A DNA stretch of 64,000 bases from Planctomycetota bacterium (GTDB taxonomy: Bacteria; Planctomycetota; UBA1135; UBA2386): assembly GCA_016794425.1 (NCBI GenBank), contig JAEUHR010000057.1, positions 1 to 64,000 of the forward strand. Direction: 5' to 3'. Numbering within the stretch: position 1 is the first letter of the stretch; every line of letters starts with the position of its first letter. A program made the translations under genes and the position numbers. The notes below the pieces were generated by a model that made no database searches, was not told the origin of the DNA, and was given only the letters and a program-made list of their open reading frames with translations. This document shows positions 16,892-26,295 of this stretch, one piece after another.

Positions 16892-17956
16892 ATGCCGACC
16901 CGACCCTGCCGTGCCATCGCCCTGTCGCTGCTCGCGCTGCCGTGGGCGGCGCCCGCCCGCAGCCAGGCGCCGACGCCGCCGGAGCCGCCGCACTTCGTCG
17001 TGCGCAGCTACCCGCGCGACCGCGACGAGGCGATCGCCCGGGTCGGCGATCGCACGCTGACGCTCGGCATGCTGGTCGACCACATCGACGCGCGCCACTA
17101 CCCGGGCTTCCGCGACGCGCTCGAGAAGCACCGGCACATCCAGCTGATGCTCGAGTCGGACCTGGTCGCGCCGTGGGTGCGGCAGTTCGCCGACCTCGAG
17201 GCGCTGCAGCAGACGTTCGCCGACGAGATCGACCAGGCCAAGCTCGAGGCGGCGCAGAGCGAATCGCTGCGCAAGAGCTTCCAGGCCTGGCTCGACAACT
17301 ACGTCGCCGACCTGAAGGCGAACAACCGACCGACCGAACTGACGCAGCAGCGCGTCAACTCGCTGCTGGCCGACTTCCAGCTGCGCCAGGGCATCGCCGC
17401 CGAGCTGCAGGGCATGCTCGAGCTGCTCGAACCGGGCGAATACACGACCCCGCAGCTGCGCCAGTTCTTCGAAGCCAACGCGCGCACGTTCGGCGGCCGC
17501 GTGTCGATCCAGCACATCCTGGTCCAGCATCGCGATGCCGGCACCGGCATCCTGCTGGCCGACGAGGGCCTCGCGCGCGCCAACGCGCGCCTCGCCGACG
17601 TCAAGGCACGCCTGCGCAAGGACGGCTCGAACTTCGAGGAAGTCGCGCGCGGCTACTCGGACGACACGCGCACCGCCAAGGAGGGCGGGCTGCTGGCCAA
17701 CATCGCCCGGTTCGACGACCGGCTACCGGCCGCGCTGTGCCGCACCGCCTGGCAGCTGCGCGACGGCGAGGTCAGCGACGTGGTCGAGACGCAGTACGGC
17801 TGGCACCTGGTCAAGCGCATCGAGTTCACGCAGCACGTGTTCATCCTGTTCACCGACGACGCAATCCCGGCGATCCGGCAGGCGATGGTGCGCCAGCGGC
17901 AGGAAGACCGGCTGTTCCACGCCCGCGAACAGACGAAGCGCCAGCTGCTGCTCTGA
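16892..17956 (+). CDS. Secreted parvulin-type peptidyl-prolyl isomerase (SurA/PrsA-like)
   Basis: A 354-residue periplasmic foldase. The ATG at 16892 opens a signal peptide (RAIALSLLALPWAAPARSQA). A helical chaperone-like region covers about residues 50-190 (HRHIQLMLESDLVAPWVRQF). A single PpiC/rotamase domain follows at about 205-315, with VSIQHILVQHRDAG, FEEVARGYSDD, KEGGLLANIARFD and VVETQYGWHLVKR, which are the landmark strands of parvulins. It should catalyse cis-trans proline isomerisation during folding of exported proteins, and this window encodes many. It is divergent from the sugar-kinase operon and ends just before the convergent DUF1294 gene. Confidence 0.85.
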   Translation: MPTRPCRAIALSLLALPWAAPARSQAPTPPEPPHFVVRSYPRDRDEAIARVGDRTLTLGMLVDHIDARHYPGFRDALEKHRHIQLMLESDLVAPWVRQFADLEALQQTFADEIDQAKLEAAQSESLRKSFQAWLDNYVADLKANNRPTELTQQRVNSLLADFQLRQGIAAELQGMLELLEPGEYTTPQLRQFFEANARTFGGRVSIQHILVQHRDAGTGILLADEGLARANARLADVKARLRKDGSNFEEVARGYSDDTRTAKEGGLLANIARFDDRLPAALCRTAWQLRDGEVSDVVETQYGWHLVKRIEFTQHVFILFTDDAIPAIRQAMVRQRQEDRLFHAREQTKRQLLL

Positions 17957-17982
17957 CGGCGGGCGACGCGGCGATCGACGCA

Positions 17983-18300
17983 TCACGCCCCGCGCGTCGT
18001 CCACGTCCACCAGACCAGCAGCCAGGTCGGGTTCAGCAGCGTCCACAGGATCGCCCAGCGGCGGAACGGCTGCTTCTGGGTCTTGTGGCGGAACCACGCC
18101 ATCGCCAGCCAGGCGCCGAGCCAGCCGCCAACCGCGATGCACCACAGCAGCGTGCGTTCGGGCACGCGGCGGCCGTCACCGCGACTGCGCCACTTGTCGA
18201 AGCCGAACACGAGCAGCGTCCAGACGTTCCACAGGAGCCACAGTGCCCACGCCAGTTGCTGCATGCCGGTGATGATGCGGCGGCGCGCGATCGACGGCAA
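17983..18300 (-). CDS. DUF1294 small membrane protein
   Basis: A 105-residue inner-membrane protein of the DUF1294 family. A first helix (LAWALWLLWNVWTLLVFGFD) is followed by the conserved basic stretch DKWRSRGDGRRVPERTLL, a second helix with GGWLGAWLAMAWFRHKTQK and a third Trp-rich helix near the C-terminus. The combination of FDK-R-RVPE and GG-GA-AM-FRHKT is the family signature. The function of DUF1294 is unknown. A second in-frame ATG 12 codons in (18264) would start right before the first helix and is an equally possible start. The gene is divergent from the threonine ammonia-lyase gene with a 50-bp gap. Confidence 0.8.
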   Translation of the reverse strand: MPSIARRRIITGMQQLAWALWLLWNVWTLLVFGFDKWRSRGDGRRVPERTLLWCIAVGGWLGAWLAMAWFRHKTQKQPFRRWAILWTLLNPTWLLVWWTWTTRGA

Positions 18301-18350
18301 ACCCGGCGCGTTTCGCCGTTCGCGCGCCCCTCGCTAAGCTCCCCGCTCCC

Positions 18351-19559
18351 ATGCAGGTCACCGCCCAAGACGTCGCCGACGCCGCCGCCGCGATCGGCAC
18401 CCACGTCGTGCGCACTCCCGTCATAGCAGCGCCGCGGCTCGGCGAACCGCTCGGCGTCCGCCTGTCGCTGAAGCTCGAGAACCTGCAGTACACCGGCTCG
18501 TTCAAGGACCGCGGCAGCTGCGTGAAGCTGCAGCGGCTCGCGCAGCAGGCCGAACCGCCGAACGGCGTCGTCGCCGCGTCGGCCGGCAACCACGCGCAGG
18601 GCGTCGCCTACCACGGCCGCCGGCTCGGCCTGCCGGTCGTGATCGTGATGCCGCAGACGACGCCGTTCTCGAAGGTCGAGCGCACCGAAGCGCTCGGCGC
18701 CGAAGTACTGCTGCGCGGCGAGTCGGTGGCCGAGTCGACCGCGTTCGCGCAGGAGCTGGCGCGCGAGCGCGACCTCGCGTTCGTGCACCCGTACGACGAT
18801 CCGGTGGTCGTCGCCGGCCAAGGCACGGTCGCGATCGAGATGCTCGAGGACCGGCCCGACCTCGACACGCTGGTGGTGCCGATCGGCGGCGGCGGCCTCT
18901 GCGCCGGCATCGCGATCTGGGCCAAACACGTGAACCCGCGCCTGCGCGTGATCGGCGTGCAGACCGAACTGTGCCCGTCGATGCACGCGCTGCTGCGCGG
19001 CGAGCCGCCGCCGCCGCTGCGCACCCACACGCTGGCCGACGGCATCGCGGTCAAGACGCCCGGGGCCGTGACCGCACCGATCCTGAAGCAGCTGCTCGAC
19101 GACCTCGTGCTGGTCGACGAGACCGACATCGAGACCGCGGTGCAGTTGCTCGCGTCACAACAGAAGGTCGTCGCCGAAGGCGCCGGCGCCGCCGGCTTCG
19201 CGGCCGTGCTGCGGCATCCGTCGCTGTTCGCCGGCCGCGACGTCGGCACCGTCGTCTGCGGCGGCAACATCGACCGTCGAATGCTGTCGACGGTGCTGCT
19301 GCGTGGGCTCGAGCGCGAGGGCCGCATCGCCAAGCTGCGCATCTCGATCCACGACTTCCCCGGCACGCTGGCACGCGTCACGCAGATGATCGGCGCCGCC
19401 GGCGCCGACATCATCGACATCGAGCACCAGCGCCTGTTCAACAAGCTGGCGCCGCGGCAGGCCGAACTCGACGTCGTGATGGAGACGCGCGGCCGCGCCC
19501 ACGTCGACCGGATCCTGCTGACGCTCGAGGCGGCCGGCTTCCCGGCGAAGTCGCTGTAG
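18351..19559 (+). CDS. ilvA: Threonine ammonia-lyase (threonine dehydratase) with C-terminal ACT domain
   Basis: A 402-residue PLP enzyme converting L-threonine to 2-oxobutyrate and ammonia, the first step of isoleucine synthesis. The PLP lysine is Lys52 in TGSFKDRGS. Phosphate and substrate contacts are in AASAGNHAQGVAYHGR and VVPIGGGGLCAGIAIW, and VAEGAGAAGFAAVL follows near residue 275. The last ~75 residues (LRISIHDFPGTLARVTQMIG) form a single ACT domain. The length and single ACT fit the short ~400-residue form, which can be biosynthetic or catabolic. No other ilv genes are nearby, so a stand-alone role is likely. The ATG at 18351 is the first start after the divergent DUF1294 gene. Confidence 0.9.
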   Translation: MQVTAQDVADAAAAIGTHVVRTPVIAAPRLGEPLGVRLSLKLENLQYTGSFKDRGSCVKLQRLAQQAEPPNGVVAASAGNHAQGVAYHGRRLGLPVVIVMPQTTPFSKVERTEALGAEVLLRGESVAESTAFAQELARERDLAFVHPYDDPVVVAGQGTVAIEMLEDRPDLDTLVVPIGGGGLCAGIAIWAKHVNPRLRVIGVQTELCPSMHALLRGEPPPPLRTHTLADGIAVKTPGAVTAPILKQLLDDLVLVDETDIETAVQLLASQQKVVAEGAGAAGFAAVLRHPSLFAGRDVGTVVCGGNIDRRMLSTVLLRGLEREGRIAKLRISIHDFPGTLARVTQMIGAAGADIIDIEHQRLFNKLAPRQAELDVVMETRGRAHVDRILLTLEAAGFPAKSL

Positions 19560-19585
19560 CGGACACCGGTCGGCCGCCGCTGGCG

Positions 19586-22138
19586 TCACAGGTCGCCGAC
19601 CGTGAGCCGCAGACCGTTCGTCGCCGCGACGGTCGTGAACGCACCGGCGCCGTCGACCGCGAACGCGAGCATCTGGTGGTAGAAATCGAGCCCGACCAGC
19701 GGCGGCAACGGCGGCAGGTACAGCGACGACTCGGCGCTGCCGGCGCCCGCAATCAGCGTCTGCACGATCTCGGGCTCGACCAGCACGTCGCAACCCGGCA
19801 GCGCCGCAGCGAACATCGCGGTCAGCGGCATCGCACCCGGCGGGATCGCGGTGAAGCTGCTGAGTGCCGCGACGAGCGACGGGTCGGGCAGCACGACGCC
19901 GGCGGCGCGGAACGTGGTGTCGACCCACGGCGGCGTGCGGGCCGTCAGCGCGAGGCCGCCGCAGCCGACGCCGTAGGGCACGGCCGTGGCCTGGCAGGCG
20001 GTCGTGTAGCGCGCGGCGAAGGCGGACACGTCGTCGGGAAACCACGCGCCGATCAGGTCGATCGCGGGGAAGGTGCCGCCGGCAACCAGCTGCCCCCGCG
20101 CGTCGCCGGCGAGCGCGTAGACGCGGCCGAGCGGGGTCGCCATCAGCGACCACTGGCTGCCGTTCCAGCGTGCCACGCGCGCGGCGGGCTGCCCGGGAAC
20201 GAAGAACCCGAAGACGTAGTTCGTGGCGACGAGATCGCCGTCGGCGAGCACCGTCAGCGCGGCGACGCCTTCACCCAGCGGACCGAACCCGGGCACCTCC
20301 CAGGCCGAGACCGGCATGGGCAGCCAGACGGCGCCGTTCCAGCGCGCGAGCTGGCGCGCGGCCACCCCGCCGGCCGTGCTGAACGTACCGCCGGCGACGA
20401 GATCGCCGTTCGGCAGCACCGCGAGCGCGCGCACGCTCCCGTTCACGCCGGCGCCGAGTGGCGACCAACCGGTGCCGTCCCAGCGGGCGACGCGGCTGGC
20501 GGGGGTTCCGCCGGCGAACGTGAAGTCGCCGCCGGCGACCACGTCACCGTCGGGCAGCACCGCGAGTGCGCGCACGCGGCCGTTCGTGCCCGCCGCCAAC
20601 GGCGACCAGCTGGCGCCATCGAAGCGGGCGATGCCGGCGGCGGCGATGCCACCGGCAGTGCCGAACTCGCCGCCGACGACCAGATCCTCGCCCGGCAGCG
20701 TCGCGAGGGCCAGCACCGGTCCATCCGTGCCGCCCGCCAGCGGCGTCCATGCACTGCCGTCCCAGCGCGCGACCCGGGCGGCCGGCGCACCGCCGGCGTG
20801 TTGGAAGTCGCCACCGGCGACGACGGTGCCGTCGCCGAGCGCCGCGAGCGCGCGCACCGGGCCATCGAGCCCCGCGCCCAGCGCGGACCACGTGCCGTCC
20901 GAGTGCCAGCGCACGATGCGTTCGGCGCGGATGTCGCCCGCTTGCGAGAAGTCGCCGGCGAGCACGCAGTCGCCCGACGGCAGCACGGCCGCCGCGCGCA
21001 CGGCGGCGTCGAGCCCGGGACCGAGCGGTCGCCATTCGGTGCCGTCCCAGTGCGCCAGCTCCGCACTGGTCGATTCCTCGCGCGGCGGCACCGTGAAGCC
21101 GAACTGGTTGGCCGCGAACAGTCCACCGGTCGGCAGCACCGTGAGCGAACGCACGGGCCCGGGTCGACCGGGGCCGAGCGGGGTCCACGCGACACCGTCC
21201 CAGCGGGCGATGTGCTGCGCGGCGATGCCGCCCGCCGCCGTGAACGCGCCGCCGACGATCAGGTCGCCGGCAGCATCCACGACGAGGTCACTGACCGTGC
21301 CGGTGACGCCGCTGCCGAGCGGCGACCACGCGGAACCACCCCAGCGCGCGATGCCGGCGGCAGGCGAGCCGCCAGCGGCGCCGAACGACCCGCCGACGAC
21401 CAGTTCGCCTTGGTGCAGCGCCAGGCTGGTCACGCTGCCGTCGGTGCCGGCACCGAGCGGCAGCCACGCCACGCCGTTCCACACCGCCAGGTTCGCGGCC
21501 GGCTGGCCATCGGCCGACGCGAACGAACCGGCAGCGACCACGAGGTCGCCCGGCAGGCGCAGCAGTTCGTGCACGACGCCGTCGATGCCGCTGCCGAGGG
21601 CCGACCACGCCGTGCCGTTCCAGCGGGCAACGTGGAGCAGCGGCACGCCGCCGGCCGCGGTGAACGTGCCGCCGACGACGAGGTCGCCGTTGGCCAGCTC
21701 GACCACGGTGCGGACCTGGCCGTCGAGCCCGGTCGCGACGGCTTCCAGGCTCGCACCGTCCCACACGTAGATGCCGCCACCCGCCAGCAGCAGGACGTCG
21801 CCGTTGGCACGCGTCGCGAAGGGGCCGATTTCGGACGACGTCGTACCGAAGCCGAGCGACGACCAGGAGCCGGTCTCGGGAGTGAACTTCCCGACGCCCG
21901 GCGACTGTCCGTCACCGGCGTAGAGGAAGATGCCGCCCACCACCAGTTCCGGCGCCGCGGGCCCCGGCCCGTCCGCGTCGAACGTGCCGAGGTGCGCGAC
22001 CGACTGCGTGAGGCGCGACGGGATCGGGCCCGACACGCCGGGAATCGGACCGCTGCCGGTCCACTGGCCGCACTGCGCCACCGCCACCACGGACAGCGCT
22101 ACCCCCGCGAGACCACCGAACACGATCCGCTGCTGCAT
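19586..22138 (-). CDS. Secreted beta-propeller-like repeat protein
   Basis: An 850-residue exported protein. The ATG at 22138 is preceded by a good ribosome site (GGAGGAG about 8 nt upstream) and opens a signal peptide (IVFGGLAGVALSVVAVAQCG). Residues ~110-690 hold about 12 repeats of 46-55 residues built on the pattern VARWDG-W-PLG-G-DG-VRAL-LP-GDLV-GG-F--AGG, as expected for propeller blades. A distinct C-terminal part of about 160 residues has a Cys pair (VPYGVGCGG) and ends AATNGLRLTVGDL. Similar layouts occur in large secreted proteins of planctomycetes. No enzymatic motif is seen; a surface binding or structural role is a guess. Convergent with ilvA. Confidence 0.75.
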   Translation of the reverse strand: MQQRIVFGGLAGVALSVVAVAQCGQWTGSGPIPGVSGPIPSRLTQSVAHLGTFDADGPGPAAPELVVGGIFLYAGDGQSPGVGKFTPETGSWSSLGFGTTSSEIGPFATRANGDVLLLAGGGIYVWDGASLEAVATGLDGQVRTVVELANGDLVVGGTFTAAGGVPLLHVARWNGTAWSALGSGIDGVVHELLRLPGDLVVAAGSFASADGQPAANLAVWNGVAWLPLGAGTDGSVTSLALHQGELVVGGSFGAAGGSPAAGIARWGGSAWSPLGSGVTGTVSDLVVDAAGDLIVGGAFTAAGGIAAQHIARWDGVAWTPLGPGRPGPVRSLTVLPTGGLFAANQFGFTVPPREESTSAELAHWDGTEWRPLGPGLDAAVRAAAVLPSGDCVLAGDFSQAGDIRAERIVRWHSDGTWSALGAGLDGPVRALAALGDGTVVAGGDFQHAGGAPAARVARWDGSAWTPLAGGTDGPVLALATLPGEDLVVGGEFGTAGGIAAAGIARFDGASWSPLAAGTNGRVRALAVLPDGDVVAGGDFTFAGGTPASRVARWDGTGWSPLGAGVNGSVRALAVLPNGDLVAGGTFSTAGGVAARQLARWNGAVWLPMPVSAWEVPGFGPLGEGVAALTVLADGDLVATNYVFGFFVPGQPAARVARWNGSQWSLMATPLGRVYALAGDARGQLVAGGTFPAIDLIGAWFPDDVSAFAARYTTACQATAVPYGVGCGGLALTARTPPWVDTTFRAAGVVLPDPSLVAALSSFTAIPPGAMPLTAMFAAALPGCDVLVEPEIVQTLIAGAGSAESSLYLPPLPPLVGLDFYHQMLAFAVDGAGAFTTVAATNGLRLTVGDL
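20330..21760 (-). repeat. Tandem coding repeats, ~140-150 bp units
   Basis: The repeat block inside the propeller gene is visible in the DNA as recurring words such as 'gcgggcgatg' and 'gatcgccg' at roughly 140-150-bp spacing. Units differ at many positions, so these are old protein repeats rather than recent duplications. Boundaries are approximate. Confidence 0.6.
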
Positions 22139-22281
22139 CGTCGACTCCTCCGGCGGCGGGCGCCGCCATAGGCCGCCACGCTAGCACACGCAGCGAACCG
22201 CCCACTTCGGACAAAGGGCGGAGGCGGCCGGACAGCGGCACGCGGCTTGGCTTCGCGCCGCCGTTCGCCGACGCTGGCCGC

Positions 22282-24348
22282 GTGACCGACCCAGGCCCAG
22301 TCGCAGCCCCGGCCGCCGATCCGGCGCGCGCACGCTGGGCAGCGGTACGCGCCGCGGCGCGCACGTTCGTGGCCGCACGCCTGGGCCGCGAACTCGCGCA
22401 GGCGCTGCTGCCGATCGAGGCCACCGAACACGGGATCGCGCCGCTGCCGCTGCCGCCGCAGCCGCGCACGTTCGCCGAGCTGGCGCGGTGCTATCCGGAG
22501 CTGCTGCACCGCGACGCGCGCAAGCGCCACGGTGCCTGGTTCACCGCCGAAGCGCTGGTGGTGCCGACGGTCCGACGCGCCTTGGCCGGCGCAACCGGGC
22601 CCGGGGCATCGGCTTCCACCATGCCCACTGGAGCCATCAGCGCACCGCGCATCGTCGATCCGGCCGTCGGCGGCGGCGCGTTCCTGCTGGCGGCCCTGCA
22701 CGAACTGGTCGCCGCGGGTCTGCCCGCGGCGGACGCGGTGCTGCGCCTGCACGGCGTCGACGTCGACGGTACGGCGGCGGCCCTGGCGGCACTCGCCTTG
22801 TGGGAAGCGTGTGGCGACGGCGCTCCGGACCCCCGCCGGATCGCCGCCAACGTGCACCAGGGCGACGGCCTCATCGACCTCGCCGACGGCACGTTCGACG
22901 TCGTGCTGACCAACCCGCCGTGGGAGACGCTGCAGTCGGACGCGGCGGCTCGCGCGCGCGCCGCCGCGCTGCGGCCGCTGTTCCACCACCAGGGCCGCGG
23001 CAAGCTCTTCACGTACCGGCTGTTCGTCGAACGCACGCTGCGGCTGCTGCGGCCCGGCGGCGGCTTCGGCCTCGTGGTACCGGCGAGCCTGTGGTTCGAC
23101 CGCGACGCCGAGCCGCTGCGGCGCTGCCTGCTCGACACCTGCGACCTGCAGTGGCTGTTCGGCTTCGAGAACACGAAGAAGCTGTTCGCGATCGACGGGC
23201 GCTACCGCTTCGCCGTGGTCGTCGGCAGCACCGGCGCCACGACGACCGCCGTGCGCGTCGCGTTCGGGCGCACCGATCCCGCCGACTGGGCCGCGGCGAC
23301 ACCGCCACACGCGGTCTACGGCCGCGACGCACTGCGCGCGCTGAGCCCGGCATCGGGTGCGTTCGTCGAAATCGAACACGAACGCGACCTCGCGATACTG
23401 CACCGGCTGCACGGCCGTGGCCGACCGCTGCTCGGTCCGGACGGCGTGTTCCGGTGGCGTCAGGGCGACTTCAACCTGACCGCCGATCGCGGAGCCTTCG
23501 TGCTGCGCAACGATGCCGAGGCCGACGGCTACCGTCGCGGCGAGGACGCCGTCTGGCGCCGCCCCGGCGCCGTGGACCTGCTGCCGCTCTATCAGGGTGC
23601 GATGCTGCACGACCTGCACCCGAACGCCGGCGCGCACGCGGGCGGCACCGGACACGCGACGCGGTGGGAACCGCCCGCCGACCCCACCGACCTGCGGCCG
23701 GCCTACCTCGTCGACGCAGCTGCCTGGCGCCGCGGCGCCGCGGCGCGGCCGCCGGCGCGCATCGCGCTGCGCGCGCTGTCGAACGCGACCAACGCGCGCA
23801 CCGCGATCGCGTGCCTGCTGCCCGACGTTCCGTGCGGCAATTCGCTCGGTGTGTTGTCGCCGCGGGCCGCGACCACGACGCCGCTGCGCACGCTCGCCGC
23901 CGGCGCGGCGGTCCTGGCGTCGCTGCCGTTCGACTGGGCGCTGCGGTTGCGGCTCGGCGGCACCAACCTGAACGGCTTCGTGCTCGCCGACTGCTTCGCC
24001 CCGCGGCTCGACGCAGCCACCGAGGCCGAGCTGGCACGGCTGGCGCTGCGGCTGTGCGCGGTGCTGCCGTGGCACGCCGCGATGTGGGCGCAGGCCGCGG
24101 CCGAAGGCTGGTGCGTTCGCCGGGAACCCGCGCTCGACGCGACCGAACGGCGCCGGCTCGCAACCGCGATCGACGTCGCGGTCGGCCGCGCGTTCGGCCT
24201 GCAATGCGGCGACGTCGCCTGGATCGTGCGGGGCTGCGACCGGCCGCGCGCCGCGAGTTCGCATCGCAAGGGCTTCTGGCGCGTCGACCGCGAGCTGCCA
24301 CCCGTCGAACGACGGCCGCAGCGCTGGCTGGCGGCAGTCGCCGACTGA
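22282..24348 (+). CDS. Solitary adenine-specific DNA methyltransferase (Eco57I/type IIG-like)
   Basis: A 688-residue gamma-class N6-adenine methyltransferase. SAM motif I is IVDPAVGGGAFLLAAL (about residues 124-139), catalytic motif IV is LTNPPWETLQSD (Asn211-Trp214), and HGAWFTAEALVVPTV at about 83-97 is the motif X-like region that precedes motif I in this class. LLRPGGGFGLVVPASLWFD and a long C-terminal half with ALSNATNARTAIACLLP and LGGTNLNGFVLADCF look like the target-recognition part of Eco57I/PglX-type enzymes. No PD-(D/E)xK nuclease motif was seen and no restriction, BREX or DISARM gene is adjacent, so it may be an orphan methylase. The GTG at 22282 is the first start after the divergent gap and leaves an intact N-terminus. 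Confidence 0.82.
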   Translation: MTDPGPVAAPAADPARARWAAVRAAARTFVAARLGRELAQALLPIEATEHGIAPLPLPPQPRTFAELARCYPELLHRDARKRHGAWFTAEALVVPTVRRALAGATGPGASASTMPTGAISAPRIVDPAVGGGAFLLAALHELVAAGLPAADAVLRLHGVDVDGTAAALAALALWEACGDGAPDPRRIAANVHQGDGLIDLADGTFDVVLTNPPWETLQSDAAARARAAALRPLFHHQGRGKLFTYRLFVERTLRLLRPGGGFGLVVPASLWFDRDAEPLRRCLLDTCDLQWLFGFENTKKLFAIDGRYRFAVVVGSTGATTTAVRVAFGRTDPADWAAATPPHAVYGRDALRALSPASGAFVEIEHERDLAILHRLHGRGRPLLGPDGVFRWRQGDFNLTADRGAFVLRNDAEADGYRRGEDAVWRRPGAVDLLPLYQGAMLHDLHPNAGAHAGGTGHATRWEPPADPTDLRPAYLVDAAAWRRGAAARPPARIALRALSNATNARTAIACLLPDVPCGNSLGVLSPRAATTTPLRTLAAGAAVLASLPFDWALRLRLGGTNLNGFVLADCFAPRLDAATEAELARLALRLCAVLPWHAAMWAQAAAEGWCVRREPALDATERRRLATAIDVAVGRAFGLQCGDVAWIVRGCDRPRAASSHRKGFWRVDRELPPVERRPQRWLAAVAD

Positions 24349-24370
24349 GCCACGATCGGCACCGGAACGA

Positions 24371-24407
24371 CGAGGGCCCGGCAACCTCGCGGGTCGCCGG
24401 GCCCTCG
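24371..24407. terminator. Bidirectional hairpin between convergent genes
   Basis: A perfect 12-bp inverted repeat (CGAGGGCCCGGC at 24371-24382, complement at 24396-24407) with a 13-nt loop lies 22 bp after the methyltransferase stop and 31 bp before the stop of the opposite-strand gene. There is no clear T tract, so it is a hairpin terminator of the U-poor kind common in high-GC genomes. Confidence 0.65.
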
Positions 24408-24438
24408 CTTCGGCGCCGTCGTGGCGCCTACGTCCGTC

Positions 24439-26295
24439 TCACTGCAGCTGCGTCAGGCTGCTGACGCCGTTGCTGAGCAGGAAGCCGCCGGCCTCGCCGT
24501 TCGGCAGCGGGAACGCCGGGTCGAACAGCGCGACGGCCTGCGCCGCGACGACGTTGCCCGGCGCGAAGAAGGTGTTGCTGAACGTCAGGTTCCACGACAC
24601 CGTCGGCGAGAAGCCGATCTGGGCGCCGAGATCGAGGTCCAGCGACAGGATGTAGGCGTTGCAGCCCGGGACCGTCGTCAGGATGCCGGCGAGGTCGAAG
24701 CCACCCGGGTTCGGGAACACGCTCAGGAAGCACGTCGCCAGGTAGATGCCGGAGCCGGGCACGAACTCGGGCAGGCCACCGGCCGTGTAGGTCACCACGG
24801 TGCTCGGATTGATGACCGGCGCCGGCGCCGCGGACAGCGTCATCGGCGACAGCACAACCTGCGGCAGCAGCGTCACCGGCGACGTCGTCAGCGACTGCGA
24901 GACCGGGATGTCGCCGGTACCCGCGAGCGTGCAACCGGCGATGATGTCGTCGACGTTGCCCGACGTCGCGAGGCTCAGCCAGACCATCGTCACGTCACCG
25001 GTGGCCAGGTTGACCTGCCACTGGAACGTCGCCGGGCTGGACGTGAAGTACTCGTAGACGCCGTCGTAGGTCACGATCAGCTGGCCGCCGACCTCCTCGT
25101 ACTTGACCTGGCCGCTGCCGGGTTCGGTCGGGTTGAAGTCGCGCCAGCAGCCGTAGAAGGCGAGGCCGGTCTGCCACGAGATGTCGGGGAGCCAGGTGAA
25201 GAAGCTGGTGTCGTGGTTGCCGATCGCGTCGGCCGTCAGGATGCCGTTCGACGACACGGTCCAGACCGGCGCCGTGCCACCGGGAACCGGCGGCGCGATG
25301 GACGGCGTGATGTTCGCGGTGTCGTCGTCGCCCAGACCCAGCGTGGTCGCGCCGCCGCTCGGCGGGATGAACAGCGCGGTAGCGACGCCAGGCAGCCAGT
25401 TGGCGACGAAGCCGGTCGCCGTCTTCTGGTAGAGGATCGCGTTGCCATCCAGCGCGGCCTTGGCGGCCGCGGTGCCGGCGAACAGTTCGACGACCGTCGA
25501 CCCATCCGGACCCAGGTAGCTGTGGCAGCCGGTCCCGTACTCGGTGTGCCGCGCCGCGACGCAGGTCTGCACGGCCAGGTAGCCGCCGGTGCCGTTCGGC
25601 AGCAGGGTGATGCTGGCGCCCGCAATGCTCGGTGAGCCAGCGCCGAACATCTCCTGGTAGATCAGGCCGAGCGTGCCCGAGTCGGGGCTCGCGGTCAGGT
25701 CGACCGAGGTCTCCGTGCCGGTGCCGACCCCGTTGCCGATCGAGACACCGGCGACGCCCCAGGTCGTGTCGGGCAGGTCCGTGTAGGCGAACTCGATCGC
25801 GCCGGACGAGTACAGCGTCGCGCTGAAGCGGAACTGCGGGCCGCCGGAGAAGTACTGCTCGACGTCGATCCAGCTGACCTTGCAGGCGCCCGCGACCGAC
25901 GTGTCGACCAGCACCTGGTAGGTCGGCGCGAGTCCTTCGAGGTCGGTCGACAGCGGCCACACGCGCGGCGAGGCGCCGACAGCGCCGCGCAGCGGGTCGA
26001 GGCCGGCCCCCGAGTAGTCGTAGGGATCGGCCGGCGCGCCGCCATTCGTCAGGTAGAGCTCGCCGTTCGAGCCGACGACGACGTGCGTCAGCGGACCCGC
26101 GGCGCCCGCCATCGGGAAGCCCGTCGGGCCGAACAGCATGTCGATCGGCGCCGAGCGGCCTTCGTCGTCGGCCGGGTAGAGGCCGGTGGTCGCGATCAGG
26201 TTCGCCGACGTGCCGCCGGTGTTGGTGAAGCACTGCTGCGCCGTCGCAGCACCGACCACCAGGGAGAGGGTGGAGAGGATGGAGAGGGTTCGCAT
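24439..26295 (-). CDS. Large secreted protein of unknown function
   Basis: A 618-residue exported protein. The ATG at 26295 opens a clear signal peptide (MRTLSILSTLSLVVGAATAQ) and lies at the end of an A/T-richer leader. The mature protein begins QCFTNTGGTSANLIATTG and is rich in Gly, Thr and Ser, with segments such as FSATLYSSGAIEFAYTDL and FQWQVNLATGDVTMVWLS that look like repeated beta-sandwich units; the two resemble each other, which suggests an internal duplication. The C-terminal ~110 residues (IYLATCFLSVFPNPGGFDL ... GFLLSNGVSSLTQLQ) resemble in layout the ends of the other secreted proteins here. No catalytic motif is visible. Convergent with the methyltransferase, with a hairpin between them. 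Confidence 0.72.
   Translation of the reverse strand: MRTLSILSTLSLVVGAATAQQCFTNTGGTSANLIATTGLYPADDEGRSAPIDMLFGPTGFPMAGAAGPLTHVVVGSNGELYLTNGGAPADPYDYSGAGLDPLRGAVGASPRVWPLSTDLEGLAPTYQVLVDTSVAGACKVSWIDVEQYFSGGPQFRFSATLYSSGAIEFAYTDLPDTTWGVAGVSIGNGVGTGTETSVDLTASPDSGTLGLIYQEMFGAGSPSIAGASITLLPNGTGGYLAVQTCVAARHTEYGTGCHSYLGPDGSTVVELFAGTAAAKAALDGNAILYQKTATGFVANWLPGVATALFIPPSGGATTLGLGDDDTANITPSIAPPVPGGTAPVWTVSSNGILTADAIGNHDTSFFTWLPDISWQTGLAFYGCWRDFNPTEPGSGQVKYEEVGGQLIVTYDGVYEYFTSSPATFQWQVNLATGDVTMVWLSLATSGNVDDIIAGCTLAGTGDIPVSQSLTTSPVTLLPQVVLSPMTLSAAPAPVINPSTVVTYTAGGLPEFVPGSGIYLATCFLSVFPNPGGFDLAGILTTVPGCNAYILSLDLDLGAQIGFSPTVSWNLTFSNTFFAPGNVVAAQAVALFDPAFPLPNGEAGGFLLSNGVSSLTQLQ

Noticed and set aside
20330..21760. 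Regular ~145-bp spacing suggesting a CRISPR or satellite array
   Set aside because: The units are in frame, diverged, and translate to propeller-blade repeats; there are no short identical direct repeats with unique spacers.
22282..24348. Methyltransferase as part of a BREX or DISARM system
   Set aside because: No pglZ, brxL, drmA/B or helicase genes are in the window; the adjacent genes are secreted proteins.
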